DNA of 64,000 bases, taken from positions 62,001-126,000 of the forward strand of contig UQHZ01000001.1 of assembly GCA_900541055.1 (NCBI GenBank). Reading direction: 5' to 3'. The translations under genes were made by a program, and so were the position numbers. A model generated the notes under the pieces. It was given only the letters and a program-made list of their open reading frames with translations. It had not been told where the DNA came from and made no database searches. Below are positions 45,857 through 57,138 of this stretch, piece after piece (position 1 is the stretch's first letter; the number at the start of each line of letters is the position of its first letter). Source of the stretch: an uncultured Collinsella sp. Lineage in GTDB: Bacteria; Actinomycetota; Coriobacteriia; Coriobacteriales; Coriobacteriaceae.

Positions 45857-48800
45857 ATGCAGGCAGATTCCGCTCAGCAGCAGGGCCTTTATCGCCCCGA
45901 ATTCGACCACGATGCATGTGGCATCGGCGCGCTTGCCGATATCAACGGCGAGCGCCATCACCAGATTCTGGACGACGCGCTGTCCATTCTGGTCAACTTG
46001 GAGCACCGCGGCGGTACGGGACTCGAGAAGAACACCGGCGACGGCGCCGGCATCCTGTTCCAGGTTCCGCATCATTTTTTCCGCAAAGAGGCTCAAAAGT
46101 GCGGCCAGATTCTGCCGGCAGAGGGCGACTATGGCGTGGCCATGCTGTTCTTCCCGCAGGACGACAAGGGCGTAGAGGATGCCCGTCGCGTGTTTGAGGA
46201 GGGCTGCGCCGAGGCCGGCGTGCCGCTGCTCTTTTGGCGCGAGGTGCCGGTCGACCCGCACGACCTGGGCGAGACGGCCCGCGCCTGCATGCCCACCATC
46301 TTGCAGGCTTTCCTGGGCCGTCCGGACGACACGCCCGCCGGCGACGCCTTCGAGCGCCGCCTGTACGTGTGCCGCCGCACCATCGAGAAGAAGGCTGACG
46401 CCGAGTTTGCCCTGCGCAACAAGATCTTCTATGTGTGCTCCATGAGCTCGCGCACCATCGTGTACAAGGGCATGCTGGTCGCCACACAGATGCGCCGCTT
46501 CTTCATCGACCTCAACGACGCCGCCGTCAAAACGGCCGTGGCGCTCGTCCACTCGCGCTACTCCACCAACACTACACCCAGCTGGGAGCGCGCGCACCCC
46601 AACCGCTTTATCATCCACAACGGCGAGATCAACACCCTCAAGGGCAACGTCAACTGGATCCGCGCCCGCGAACCCAACCTGTACAGCCCCGTGCTGCAGC
46701 ACGATCTTGAGCGCGTGATGCCCATCATCAACCGCGAGGGCTCCGATTCCGCGATTTTGGACAATGTGCTCGAGTTTTTGGTCATGAACGGTCGCCCGCT
46801 CACGCGCGCCGCATCCATGCTGTTGCCCGAGCCGTGGGACCACAACGACAGCCTGAGCGAGGAACGCCGCGCCTACGACGCCTACCAGTCCATGCTCATG
46901 GAGCCGTGGGATGGCCCGGCGGCCATCGCCTTTACCGACGGTCGCACGCTGGGTGCCGCCCTCGACCGTAACGGCCTGCGTCCCGCCCGCTACTATGTGA
47001 CGCGCGACGGTCGCTTTATGCTGGCAAGCGAGGTGGGCACCATCGAGGTGAGCCCCGAGAACATCCTGACGAGCGGCTGTCTGGGACCGGGCCAGATGCT
47101 TGAGGTCGATTTTGCCCGCGGCCGCGTGATCTACAACGATGAGCTGCGCGCCCGCTATGCCAAGGAAAAACCCTACCGCGACTGGATTGCCGAGGAGACG
47201 CTGACCGTCGACGCGCTCGATGAGCCCGTTGCGGCAACACCCGCCGAGGACGACGAGGTGCCCGCCGCCGTGCGCATGGCCAAGCTCGGGTATCACTGGG
47301 ATGATGTTGACGAAGTCGTGCGTCCCATGGCCCAGCAGGGCAAGGCGCCGCTCGCCTCGATGGGTATCGATGCGCCGCTGGCCTGCCTGTCCAAGAAGAC
47401 GCGCTCGTTCTTCGACTACTTCTATCAGCTGTTCGCTCAGGTCACGAATCCGCCCATCGACGCTCTTCGCGAGCATATGGTTACCTCGACCACGCTCTAC
47501 CTGGGCAACCACGGCAACCTGCTCGAGGACTCCCGTACGGCCTGCCAGCTGGTGCGCCTGGAGCGTCCGCTGCTGAGCGAGGAGGAGTTCGACCGCATTT
47601 GCGCCATCGACCGCGTGGGCTTTAAGACCCGCCGTTTCCGTGCCGTCTACCGCCGCGATGCCGGCGAGGGTGCGCTGCAGGCTGCGCTCAAGCAGCTTGC
47701 AGAGGACGTTGAGGCCGCGGTCCGCGACGGCGTGAACATCGTGGTGTTGAGCGATCGTGCCGCTGCGGGCGAGGTGCCCGTACCGTCGCTGCTCGCCGTG
47801 GGCTGCGTGCACAACCACCTGATTCGCGCCGGCGTGCGTACCTTTGCCGACATCGTGGTGGAGTGTGGCGACGCCGTGTCCCCGCACGACTTTGCTGCAC
47901 TGGTGGGCTACTCCGCGAGCGGTATCTATCCGTACAACGCGCATTCGTGCATTCGCGACTTGGCGGCGCACGGCGATCTGGACGTGACAGCCGAGCAGGG
48001 CATCGCCAACTACAACAAGGCTGCGACTGCCGGCATCGTTTCCATCATGTCCAAGATGGGCATCTCCACGGTGCAGAGCTACCATTCGGCGCAGATCTTC
48101 GAGGCCGTTGGCTTTACGCCGGAGTTCGTCAACGCGTACTTCGCCGGCACGGTGAGCCGTGTGGGCGGTATGGGTGTCGAGGACGTCGAGCGCGAGCAGA
48201 ATGAGCGCTACGACGCCGCGCTCGCTATCCTTAAGAGCCCGGCTCCCGATCAGCTGCCCACGCTGGGTCTGACCAAGTGGCGCCCGCTCGGCGGCGAGGA
48301 TCACCTTATCGACCCGCAGACCGTCTACCTGCTGCAGACCGCCTGCCGCGAGGACAGCTACGACACCTTTAAGGAGTACAGCGCCCGCCTGCACCGCACC
48401 GGCCGTGCCGTGCGCCTGCGTGACCTGCTGGACTTTAATGCCAACGGTCGCACGCCGGTTTCGCTCGACGAGGTGGAGCCCGCGCTCAACATCGTCCGCC
48501 GCTTTAACACCGGCGCCATGTCGTACGGTTCCATCAGCAAAGAGGCACACGAGTGCATGGCCATCGCCATGAACCGCCTGCACGGTCGTTCCAACTCGGG
48601 CGAGGGCGGCGAGGATCCGCGTCGCGAGACCCCGCTGGCCAACGGTGACTCCAAGAATTCCGCCATCAAGCAGGTGGCAAGCGCGCGCTTTGGCGTGACG
48701 AGCCGCTACCTGTGCAGCGCCTTCGAGATTCAGATCAAGATGGCCCAGGGCGCCAAGCCCGGAGAGGGCGGCCACCTGCCCGGCAAGAAGGTCTATCCCT

Positions 48801-50554
48801 GGATCGCCGAGGTCCGTCAGTCCACGCCCGGCATCGGCCTGATTTCGCCTCCGCCGCACCACGACATCTACTCCATCGAGGACCTGGCGGAGCTTATCTT
48901 CGATCTTAAGAACGCCAACCCCGGCGCGCGCGTGTCGGTCAAGCTGGTCAGCGAGGCCGGCGTCGGCACCATCGCCACCGGCGTGGCCAAGGGCGCTGCC
49001 GACAAGATTTTGATCAGCGGGCACAATGGCGGCTCGGGTGCCGCTGCGCGCGACTCTATCTGGCACGCGGGTCTGCCGCTGGAGCTTGGCCTTGCCGAGG
49101 CCCAGCAGACGCTGCTGCAAAACGGTTTGCGCTCACGCGTGGTGCTCGAGGCCGATGGCAAGCTCATGGACGGCACCGACGTCGCCGTCGCCTGCCTGCT
49201 GGGTGCCGAGGAGTTTGGCTTTGCGACCATGCCGCTCATCTCCATGGGCTGCCTCATGCAGCGCGACTGCCAGCAGGATACCTGCCCGGCCGGCATCGCT
49301 ACGCAAAACTGCCGCCTGCGTCGCGGCTTCCGCGGCAAGCCAGAGCACGTCGAGCACTTTATGCTCTTTGTTGCCGAGCAGCTGCGCGAGGTCATGGCGA
49401 GCCTGGGCTTCCGCACCGTCGACGAGATGGTCGGCCATCCCGAGTGCCTGCGCCAGATCGAGGTCCCGGGCAACCGCAAGGCCAACCTGCTCGATCTGTC
49501 GCCCGTGCTGGCAAGCGCGACCTGTGAGTTTGGTGCCCACATCCCGGGCGCCGACGGCCGTCACTTCCTGCCCCAGATGGCTGCGGACAGCGAGCTCGAT
49601 GAGACGCTCGACTCCACGTTGTTTGTGCCCTATACGGCCGATGCCCGTGCGCACCTGCGTCCGATTCGCTTTCGCGCCGATATCGCCAACGTCAACCGCT
49701 GCGTGGGCACCATCTTGGGCAACGCGGTGACCAAGGCGCATCCCGAGGGCCTGCCCGCCGGCTCCATCACCATCGATTGCGATGGTTCGGCCGGTCAGAG
49801 CTTTGGCGCCTTCCTGCCGCGCGGCATTACGCTCAACGTGTGCGGCGACGCCAACGACTACTTTGGCAAGGGCCTTTCGGGCGGCGAGGTGTCGGTGCGC
49901 CCCAACCCGCATGCGACCTACAAGTTCGACGAGAACATCATCGTGGGCAACGTTGCGTTCTTTGGCGCTACGAGTGGCCGCGGCTTCATTAACGGCCTGG
50001 CCGGCCAGCGCTTTGGCGTACGCAACTCCGGTGCCACGGTGGTGGTCGAGGGCTGCGGCAACCATGGCTGCGAGTACATGACGGGAGGTCTGGCGCTCAT
50101 CCTGGGCGAGGTCGGGCAGAACTTCGCCGCCGGCATGACGGGCGGCGTGGCTTATGTCTTCGATCAGTACGGCACGCTCGATGCCCGCGTGAACCACGAG
50201 AGCGTTGAGCTTAAAGCCCCGACGGCTGGCGAGCTGGCACAGATTCGCGAGCTCATCCAGGAGCACGTGGACGCGACGCAGAGTCCGCGCGGCATTAAGC
50301 TGCTCTACAGCTTTGAGACGATGAGCAAGCATTTTGTGAAGGTCATTCCAACCGAGTACGAGCGCGTGTTGGCGATTGTCGCCGCCGCCGAGGCCGTCGG
50401 CAAGACGCATGCGCAGGCCGAGGAGCTGGCGTTTGACATTGTGACCGGTCGCGCCGACGCCGCCGATGTCGCTCGCTTTGATGTGGCGGGTGGTGTCGCT
50501 GGCGCTGTGCCCGCCGCCGCCAGCTCTGTTGCTTCGACCAAGAAGGAGGCGTAA
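45857..50554 (+). CDS. gltB: Glutamate synthase large subunit
   Basis: 1565 residues. A short propeptide ends at the nucleophile Cys21 (HDACGIGALAD) of the class II glutaminase domain. The central and FMN synthase domains include the 3Fe-4S cluster motif CLMQRDCQQDTCPAGIATQNC. The C-terminal beta-helix GXGXG-type domain shows GGEVSVRP, GNVAFFGAT and VVVEGCGNHGCEYM. It converts glutamine plus 2-oxoglutarate to two glutamates. The ATG follows GGGGAGGA. gltD follows after 5 bp. Confidence 0.97.
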   Translation: MQADSAQQQGLYRPEFDHDACGIGALADINGERHHQILDDALSILVNLEHRGGTGLEKNTGDGAGILFQVPHHFFRKEAQKCGQILPAEGDYGVAMLFFPQDDKGVEDARRVFEEGCAEAGVPLLFWREVPVDPHDLGETARACMPTILQAFLGRPDDTPAGDAFERRLYVCRRTIEKKADAEFALRNKIFYVCSMSSRTIVYKGMLVATQMRRFFIDLNDAAVKTAVALVHSRYSTNTTPSWERAHPNRFIIHNGEINTLKGNVNWIRAREPNLYSPVLQHDLERVMPIINREGSDSAILDNVLEFLVMNGRPLTRAASMLLPEPWDHNDSLSEERRAYDAYQSMLMEPWDGPAAIAFTDGRTLGAALDRNGLRPARYYVTRDGRFMLASEVGTIEVSPENILTSGCLGPGQMLEVDFARGRVIYNDELRARYAKEKPYRDWIAEETLTVDALDEPVAATPAEDDEVPAAVRMAKLGYHWDDVDEVVRPMAQQGKAPLASMGIDAPLACLSKKTRSFFDYFYQLFAQVTNPPIDALREHMVTSTTLYLGNHGNLLEDSRTACQLVRLERPLLSEEEFDRICAIDRVGFKTRRFRAVYRRDAGEGALQAALKQLAEDVEAAVRDGVNIVVLSDRAAAGEVPVPSLLAVGCVHNHLIRAGVRTFADIVVECGDAVSPHDFAALVGYSASGIYPYNAHSCIRDLAAHGDLDVTAEQGIANYNKAATAGIVSIMSKMGISTVQSYHSAQIFEAVGFTPEFVNAYFAGTVSRVGGMGVEDVEREQNERYDAALAILKSPAPDQLPTLGLTKWRPLGGEDHLIDPQTVYLLQTACREDSYDTFKEYSARLHRTGRAVRLRDLLDFNANGRTPVSLDEVEPALNIVRRFNTGAMSYGSISKEAHECMAIAMNRLHGRSNSGEGGEDPRRETPLANGDSKNSAIKQVASARFGVTSRYLCSAFEIQIKMAQGAKPGEGGHLPGKKVYPWIAEVRQSTPGIGLISPPPHHDIYSIEDLAELIFDLKNANPGARVSVKLVSEAGVGTIATGVAKGAADKILISGHNGGSGAAARDSIWHAGLPLELGLAEAQQTLLQNGLRSRVVLEADGKLMDGTDVAVACLLGAEEFGFATMPLISMGCLMQRDCQQDTCPAGIATQNCRLRRGFRGKPEHVEHFMLFVAEQLREVMASLGFRTVDEMVGHPECLRQIEVPGNRKANLLDLSPVLASATCEFGAHIPGADGRHFLPQMAADSELDETLDSTLFVPYTADARAHLRPIRFRADIANVNRCVGTILGNAVTKAHPEGLPAGSITIDCDGSAGQSFGAFLPRGITLNVCGDANDYFGKGLSGGEVSVRPNPHATYKFDENIIVGNVAFFGATSGRGFINGLAGQRFGVRNSGATVVVEGCGNHGCEYMTGGLALILGEVGQNFAAGMTGGVAYVFDQYGTLDARVNHESVELKAPTAGELAQIRELIQEHVDATQSPRGIKLLYSFETMSKHFVKVIPTEYERVLAIVAAAEAVGKTHAQAEELAFDIVTGRADAADVARFDVAGGVAGAVPAAASSVASTKKEA

Positions 50555-50559
50555 GTGCC

Positions 50560-52041
<1,482 letters not shown>

Positions 52042-52067
52042 GGCGGCTGTCCACAGCTGAATCGACA

Positions 52068-52163
52068 AGGGCTGTCCCCAACGGCTGGCCCAAATGGAAC
52101 GTTCCCAAGTGCCGGCAGCTGGGGACGTTCCTTATGTGCCGGCATTCGGGGACACTCCTTGCG
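52068..52163. repeat. Family E repeat cluster after gltD
   Basis: GGAACGTTCCC (52096-52106) and GGGGACGTTCC (52121-52131) form an imperfect dyad around TGCCGGCA, followed by another TGCCGGCATTCGGGGACACTCC. The same pieces occur around 9.7 and 10.7 kb. The remaining gap to 52456 holds no recognisable gene. Confidence 0.65.
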
Positions 52164-52456
52164 GGTTTGCGACCGATTTGTTCGTTTGCCGACGTACGGG
52201 TGTTCATTTGTCGACTTCTTGGGCTGTGGTCACCTGTTGTTTCTGTGGTGGCTACGGGCATCTGGCTCAAAAGAGCGGGTTGGCCGTCTATGTTTACCTG
52301 CGGTTTTGTTGCGGCGCGCATATTCGGTCAAGTGTCCCGTCAAGTGTTTGGTCAGCAGTTGGTTTGCAGCCGGAGGCCTATTTTGTCCGTGCTGACAGTG
52401 GCTTCCCACCCTCCTCGTAAGCTCAAATTGAGGTTCATCAGTTTGAGGAGGATGTC

Positions 52457-53164
52457 GTGACTGACCACGTTTTAGACCGAGCGCATCTGGCCGAAGCCGT
52501 CGGCAACGTTATTGCCGACATGGCCCATTTTTGGATGCTGCGGAAGTTTCAGTTTTTGGAGCCGGCGCGCGAGCAGTTTGAGATTATTGTCGACCCGTGG
52601 CTCAGCTATCGCACCGAGCCTTCCCAAAACGAAATCATGGCCTACAACATGGCGTTTACCGATTGGCTGCTCTTCGAGCGCCCCTATCGCCATGGCAAGA
52701 CGCTGCTCGAGCTGTATGTTGATGAGCCGCCGGCATCGCTTTCGCCTGCCTCGCTTAAGCGGCTCGAGCAGGTGCGCGACACACAGTATTTCTCGCGCTT
52801 TGGCATTTTGGACAAGGATCCTGCGAACGGCATGGTTGCGCTGAAGGATACGCGCGCCGACCTTCGCTTTGATGTCTACGACCCGCATATCGTGCAAAAG
52901 GAGCATTGGAGCGACGGCGCGATCGCGGTGCGCCTCGCCTGCGTCGACGATGTCTGGCTGACGGCGGGACAGCTCTATCTGTATGACATCGCGCGGCTGA
53001 GTGACACGGCGGTCGACGGGCCGGGCGCGGTGCATCCGGAGGACCTGCAGGACGGCTTTGACACCTCGTGCATCAGCTTCTTCTTGCGTCTGGTCCGCGA
53101 CATCATGGGCGCCCAGGGGCGCTACGTAAAGTCCCTCAACATCTACGAACAAGAATGGGAGTAG
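52457..53164 (+). CDS. Hypothetical protein, probably lineage-specific
   Basis: 235 residues, acidic, soluble, no signal or membrane segment. Visible features: MAHFWMLRKFQFLEPAREQFEIIVDPWLSYRTEPSQNEI and a C-terminal FDTSCISFFLRLVRDIMGAQGRYVKSL. No catalytic motif recognised. The GTG at 52457 has GAGGAGGA, so it is clearly translated. Followed by a family A pair. Confidence 0.75.
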   Translation: MTDHVLDRAHLAEAVGNVIADMAHFWMLRKFQFLEPAREQFEIIVDPWLSYRTEPSQNEIMAYNMAFTDWLLFERPYRHGKTLLELYVDEPPASLSPASLKRLEQVRDTQYFSRFGILDKDPANGMVALKDTRADLRFDVYDPHIVQKEHWSDGAIAVRLACVDDVWLTAGQLYLYDIARLSDTAVDGPGAVHPEDLQDGFDTSCISFFLRLVRDIMGAQGRYVKSLNIYEQEWE

Positions 53165-53199
53165 GGGATGTGACTGGTGCCGCCCTACAGCCCTGACTT

Positions 53200-53337
53200 T
53201 GTCTCAATCTGTAACGTTTGGCGGCTGTTTGGGCCCGTAACTGTTACAGATTGAGACGGAAGGTTGGCGGCTGCCGAAAGATCTTGTTCTGTAACAACTA
53301 GAGGCTCAAAGACTGTCTTCCTGTTACAGATCAAGAC
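53200..53337. repeat. Family A array, two units
   Basis: Units at 53200-53256 and 53281-53335, 80 bp apart, interiors 27 nt, spacer 25 nt. Unit 1 has perfect 15-bp arms with the CAATC/GATTG variant. The array ends about 20 bp before the next gene's start, so that gene's promoter must lie in it or upstream. Confidence 0.9.
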
Positions 53338-53357
53338 ATTTGTCAGCGGAGGCAACG

Positions 53358-54434
53358 GTGACGATGGTCCATTTGTCTGACGTGGTGGTGATGAAAGTGT
53401 CTAATACCGTTCTCAAACACAAACATGCGACTCGCAACACGTTGGCGCGGAATAGGATGCTCGCGCGGCTCACGGAGACGGCCAAGCAAGGTGCGCTGCT
53501 CGCAACGCATGACAATACCGAGCTCATGTGGCTGCGACGCCATGTTGGAACCGACGATATCGCGGAGCCCGAGCCGTACCTGTTCTGTTTTCAGCATGAT
53601 TGGGATGCATTGACGCCGGCGGAGCGAGCGCTGAGGACTATCAAAGGGCTTGCGGAATTTCATCCCGATTGGGCGTTTTGGGGTTATGACGCGGCACTTT
53701 TGTGGGGTCTGGAGGTGCCGAATGATCTGCTCGGGCCGCGTTTTCTTGTTAAGACGGGTTGTTCGGTGACGTTGAGCAGCGGGTGCAGGTTGTTGCGTCC
53801 TCAGATGGCGGGAGCGCTTGAGCGCGTCGACGGCGTGCGGGTGACGTCGTTTTGGCGCACGGTGGAGGATTGTCTGCTGCGTGCGCCGTTTTCGTATGGT
53901 CTGGCGATCGCCGATTCTGCATTGCGGGCGAAGGGCGTATCACGTGGGGATTTGTGCGAGCGCCTCCGCGCCGATTGCGAGGGCAGGCGAGGGTATCGCA
54001 GGGCACAGGTGATTGCGTCGTATGCGGACGGGCTGTCCGAAAACGGCGGCGAGTCTCGGTTCCGAGCGTTCTTTATTGCGTACGGCTTTCCGGTTCCGGA
54101 GCTGCAGGTGGAGTTTCGCGACCCGCTCGATCCGAGCCAGGTGTTTCGCGTCGACTATTTTTGGCGGCTCGAGAACGGGACGTGTGTCATCGGCGAGCTC
54201 GACGGAAAGGGGAAGTACACCTTGCAGAACGGTGAGGGCCGGGAGTCGGTCGACCCATTCGTGGCAGAGCGTCAGCGGGAATCTCATCTGACAATGCTCG
54301 GGCATAAGGTGCTTCGGTTTACGTTTAACGAACTCAAAGACCCGGGGAAGCTGGTCGAGAAAATGAGGTTGGCGGGTATTCCTCGGCAGGCTGAATTGGC
54401 TGAGGAGTGGAGACGCCAGTGGTATGGGCGCTGA
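53358..54434 (+). CDS. AbiEi-like / predicted Vsr-fold nuclease protein
   Basis: 358 residues. The N-terminal and middle parts (HPDWAFWGYDAALLWGLEVP; DGVRVTSFWRTVEDCLL) resemble the AbiEi-type antitoxin/regulator family seen in actinobacteria. The C-terminus (RVDYFWRLENGTCVIGELDGKGKY ... ERQRESHLTMLGHKVLRFTFNEL) has the Asp...(Glu/Asp)-x-Lys order of PD-(D/E)XK nucleases such as DUF559/Vsr. The GTG at 53358 suits CGGAGG; an ATG at 53364 is also possible. It is flanked immediately on both sides by family A repeats. Confidence 0.65.
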   Translation: MTMVHLSDVVVMKVSNTVLKHKHATRNTLARNRMLARLTETAKQGALLATHDNTELMWLRRHVGTDDIAEPEPYLFCFQHDWDALTPAERALRTIKGLAEFHPDWAFWGYDAALLWGLEVPNDLLGPRFLVKTGCSVTLSSGCRLLRPQMAGALERVDGVRVTSFWRTVEDCLLRAPFSYGLAIADSALRAKGVSRGDLCERLRADCEGRRGYRRAQVIASYADGLSENGGESRFRAFFIAYGFPVPELQVEFRDPLDPSQVFRVDYFWRLENGTCVIGELDGKGKYTLQNGEGRESVDPFVAERQRESHLTMLGHKVLRFTFNELKDPGKLVEKMRLAGIPRQAELAEEWRRQWYGR

Positions 54435-54441
54435 GAGGTTT

Positions 54442-54500
54442 TGTCTCGATCTGTAACAGCAAGGGGCCCAATAACCCTGTACCTGTTACAGATCGAGACA
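54442..54500. repeat. Family A unit, single
   Basis: Perfect 16-bp arms TGTCTCGATCTGTAAC (54442-54457) and complement (54485-54500), interior 27 nt. It begins 8 bp after the nuclease-like gene's stop. Confidence 0.92.
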
Positions 54501-54648
54501 TTTCCCTGGTGTCGCTGGGGTGGGACTGCAACGTATTCCGTCCCCCACATCCCCTCTTCCCTCCGTTAACCGATGCGTCTGCAGCAATCCAGCGGGACTA
54601 GGTGATAATGGACAAATGTTCAAGTTAATCGTGAGGGAGGAGCTCGAT

Positions 54649-56019
54649 ATGGCGTCTGCCGATCGTTCCACGTTGTTTATCAATTCGACCGTCCTGGATG
54701 GTTCGGAGCATATGGAGCCGCAACCCGATATGGCCGTGACTGTTGAGCGCGGTGTCATCACGTGGATGGGGCCGAGTGCTGTGGCGCAGGCGCCTGCGGG
54801 TGCCGAGGTTATCGACCTGGCAGGTGCGTATCTCATGCCAGGCCTCATCAATATGCATGTGCATCTGTGCGGCTCGGGCAAGCCGGTTTCGGCTGGCGAT
54901 GCGGGAGCGTTGATGAAGAAGCTCGATAACCCCGTGGGGCGCGCCATTGTGCGCCATATCCTCAAAGGCAGCGCCCAGCAGCAGCTTGCAAGCGGCGTGA
55001 CCACGGTGCGCGGTGCAGGCGACCCGCTGTTTGCGGATCTTGCCGTGCGCGATGCTATCGATGCCGGCAAGTATCAAGGTCCTCGCCTGGTGGCGCCGGG
55101 AACGGGCGTCACGGTTCCGGGCGGCCATGGTGCGGGCTTGTTCGCCCAGGTGGCAAACAGTCCCGCCGAGGCAGCCGAACAGGTGCGCGATTTGTATGCG
55201 CGCGGTGCCGACGTCATTAAGCTGTTCGTAACGGGCGGCGTGTTCGACGCCACCGAGGTGGGCGAGCCGGGCGTGCTGCGTATGCCGGTGGAGGTTGCCG
55301 CGGCGGCGTGCAGGGCTGCGCACGAGGTGAGCCTGCCGGTTATGGCCCATGTCGAGAGTACCGAGGGCGTGAAGGCCGCGCTTGAGGCCGGCGTTGACAC
55401 GATTGAGCACGGCGCTCCGTTGACGCCCGAGATCCTGGAACTGTACCGCGGCGCCGCGGGTACGCAGCTCGAGGGACGTGCGCCGAGTGTGACCTGCACT
55501 ATCAGCCCGGCGCTGCCGTTTGTATTGCTCGACCCGAAAAAGACCCATTCGACCGATACGCAAAAGAAGAACGGCGACATCGTGTGCTCGGGCATCATCG
55601 AGAGCGCCCGTGCCGCACTGGAAGCTGGCGTTAAGGTGGGCCTTGGCACAGATTCGAGCTGCCCGTTCGTGACGCAGTACGACATGTGGCGTGAGGTGGC
55701 CTATTTTGCCAAGTATGTCGGCGTGAGCAATGCCTTCGCGCTGCATACGGCCACGCAGGTCAATGCCGAGCTGCTGGGGCTGGGCGGCGAGACCGGCACA
55801 ATCGAGTGCGGTAAGGCCGCCGATATCCTGGTGACGCGCAAGAACCCGCTCGATGACCTGCGCGCCCTGCGAGAGCCGATGCACGTGATGTGTCGTGGCG
55901 ATCTGATGCGCAAGCTCAAGGTGAAGCATATTCCCGAGGTGGACGCCGAGCTCGACACGATTATGGCCATGCCGTCCGAGGCGCTGGCCGAGGAGCTCGC
56001 CCGCGACGGCGTGGCATAG
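54649..56019 (+). CDS. Amidohydrolase-family metal-dependent hydrolase
   Basis: 456 residues. GLINMHVHL (HxH metal site), MAHVESTEGVKAALEAGVDTIEHG and GLGTDSS mark an amidohydrolase of the imidazolonepropionase/Xaa-Pro dipeptidase-like group. The substrate cannot be told; cyclic amides, dipeptides or xenobiotic esters are typical. The ATG at 54649 follows GGGAGGAG. Monocistronic with a bidirectional-looking terminator after it. Confidence 0.88.
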   Translation: MASADRSTLFINSTVLDGSEHMEPQPDMAVTVERGVITWMGPSAVAQAPAGAEVIDLAGAYLMPGLINMHVHLCGSGKPVSAGDAGALMKKLDNPVGRAIVRHILKGSAQQQLASGVTTVRGAGDPLFADLAVRDAIDAGKYQGPRLVAPGTGVTVPGGHGAGLFAQVANSPAEAAEQVRDLYARGADVIKLFVTGGVFDATEVGEPGVLRMPVEVAAAACRAAHEVSLPVMAHVESTEGVKAALEAGVDTIEHGAPLTPEILELYRGAAGTQLEGRAPSVTCTISPALPFVLLDPKKTHSTDTQKKNGDIVCSGIIESARAALEAGVKVGLGTDSSCPFVTQYDMWREVAYFAKYVGVSNAFALHTATQVNAELLGLGGETGTIECGKAADILVTRKNPLDDLRALREPMHVMCRGDLMRKLKVKHIPEVDAELDTIMAMPSEALAEELARDGVA

Positions 56020-56052
56020 GTGTGACAAAGGGGCAATCCCTTTGTCATAATC

Positions 56053-56091
56053 AAAAAAGCCGAGGTCTCAGTGCGAGGCCTCGGCTTTTAT
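56053..56091. terminator. Bidirectional terminator
   Basis: AAAAGCCGAGG / CCTCGGCTTTT with T- and A-runs on both sides, between the convergent amidohydrolase and zinc-ribbon genes. Confidence 0.85.
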
Positions 56092-56110
56092 TTGTCCCAT
56101 GGTATGGCGG

Positions 56111-56584
56111 CTAGGAGCGCGTCTCCATCTTGGCGTGGCATTTGGGGCAGGTGACGCGGATTTTGCCCTTGCCCTTGGGGACGGAGAGCATCTGGCCGCA
56201 GTTGGGGCACTTGAGGTATGCCGTGGTCTTGCGGCCCTTCCACATCTTCTTGGCTGTGCGCTTGGCACGTTCAAAGTCTTCCTTGCTAGTACCGGCTGCG
56301 CGCGAGGCGTTGGCCGCTGCAGCTCCGCCGCCCAAGCTAGCTACAAACTTGCCCAAGCCGGGTACGTTTGCAGTCGCAGCGACAAAGGCCTCGTTCTCCT
56401 TATGACGTGCGTCGATATTTTTGGATAGGCCGCGCAGCACGCCAATCACGATTACGGCGATGGCAATCCAGCTGAGCCACTGGATGCGGGCTATCGATCC
56501 GATCATCGCGATGACGATGCCGGCAAAACCCATCACGATGGTGAGTTCATCGGCACCATTGCGACCCTTCATAAAGTTATTCAT
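56111..56584 (-). CDS. Membrane protein with C-terminal zinc ribbon
   Basis: 157 residues. Two N-terminal membrane segments (IVMGFAGIVIAMIGSIA; LSWIAIAVIVIGVLRGL), a charged linker, then a zinc ribbon (CPNCGQ ... CPKCHA, Cys4). Function unknown; small proteins of this layout are common in Coriobacteriia and Firmicutes (recollection, not checked). The ATG at 56584 follows GAAAGG. Confidence 0.78.
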   Translation of the reverse strand: MNNFMKGRNGADELTIVMGFAGIVIAMIGSIARIQWLSWIAIAVIVIGVLRGLSKNIDARHKENEAFVAATANVPGLGKFVASLGGGAAAANASRAAGTSKEDFERAKRTAKKMWKGRKTTAYLKCPNCGQMLSVPKGKGKIRVTCPKCHAKMETRS

Positions 56585-56639
56585 GCAAATTGCCTTTCGT
56601 TCGATATGCTGCACGCCTTTATACCCGATTTAGAGCAAG

Positions 56640-56686
56640 GGGGACAGGTTAATCTGCACCAATGTGGTGCAGATTAACCTGTCCCC
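56640..56686. repeat. Family C inverted repeat, copy 2
   Basis: 22-bp perfect arms (GGGGACAGGTTAATCTGCAC plus CA) with a 3-nt ATG loop. A half-copy with CGGTGCAAAG and ATCTGTCCCC follows at 56699-56722. The GGGGACAG ends resemble REP sequences associated with RAYT transposases in other bacteria. Confidence 0.8.
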
Positions 56687-56730
56687 GGAATACCAAGACG
56701 GTGCAAAGAAATCTGTCCCCAATGCCCCTA

Positions 56731-57003
56731 TTACTTGGAGAGCTTGTCGACGACGCGTTCGATTTCGGCGAGCTTGGCGGCTTTGAGGTCTTCGTCGCCC
56801 GATTCGATTGCCGAAGTCACGCAGCCCTCGATATGCGCCTTGAGCACGTCGGCGTTGATGCGCGCAATGAGCGCCTGCGTTGCCATGAGCTGCGTGGAAA
56901 TATCGACGCAGTAACGGTCCTCCTCGACCATCCGCAAGATGCCGTCGATCTGGCCGCGTGCCGTCTTGAGCATGCGGGTCACCGATTTATGGTCTGCCAT
57001 CAT
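56731..57003 (-). CDS. csoR: Copper-sensing repressor CsoR
   Basis: 90 residues, all-helical DUF156 family. Cys32, His57 and Cys61 reproduce the Cu(I)-binding Cys-His-Cys triad with the spacing of Mycobacterium CsoR. It releases DNA on Cu(I) binding. The first ATG (57003) is 9 nt after GAGGA. It lies downstream of copZ and copA on the same strand; a family B repeat separates it from copZ. Confidence 0.9.
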   Translation of the reverse strand: MMADHKSVTRMLKTARGQIDGILRMVEEDRYCVDISTQLMATQALIARINADVLKAHIEGCVTSAIESGDEDLKAAKLAEIERVVDKLSK

Positions 57004-57045
57004 GGCGGGTCCTCGTTTCTGGTCGATCTTCCGGATGTCCCCGTC

Positions 57046-57112
57046 AGTTGCGGTGAAATACGGACCGTTTAAAGGCCTAGGGCGGCACAACAGTCCGTAT
57101 TTCACCGCAACT
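57046..57112. repeat. Family B inverted repeat, copy 3
   Basis: 22-nt arms at 57046-57067 and 57091-57112, interior exactly 23 nt. Compared with copy 1 a G:C pair in the arm is changed to C:G on both sides (TACGGAC / GTCCGTA), a compensated change. Confidence 0.88.
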
Positions 57113-57138
57113 TCTGAGGATGGAGTAGGTGGCGCCTG

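Noticed and set aside
45818..49120. 1100-codon open frame antisense to gltB
   Set aside because: It mirrors gltB codon bias (high GC in third positions), has no ribosome site and encodes no recognisable domain.
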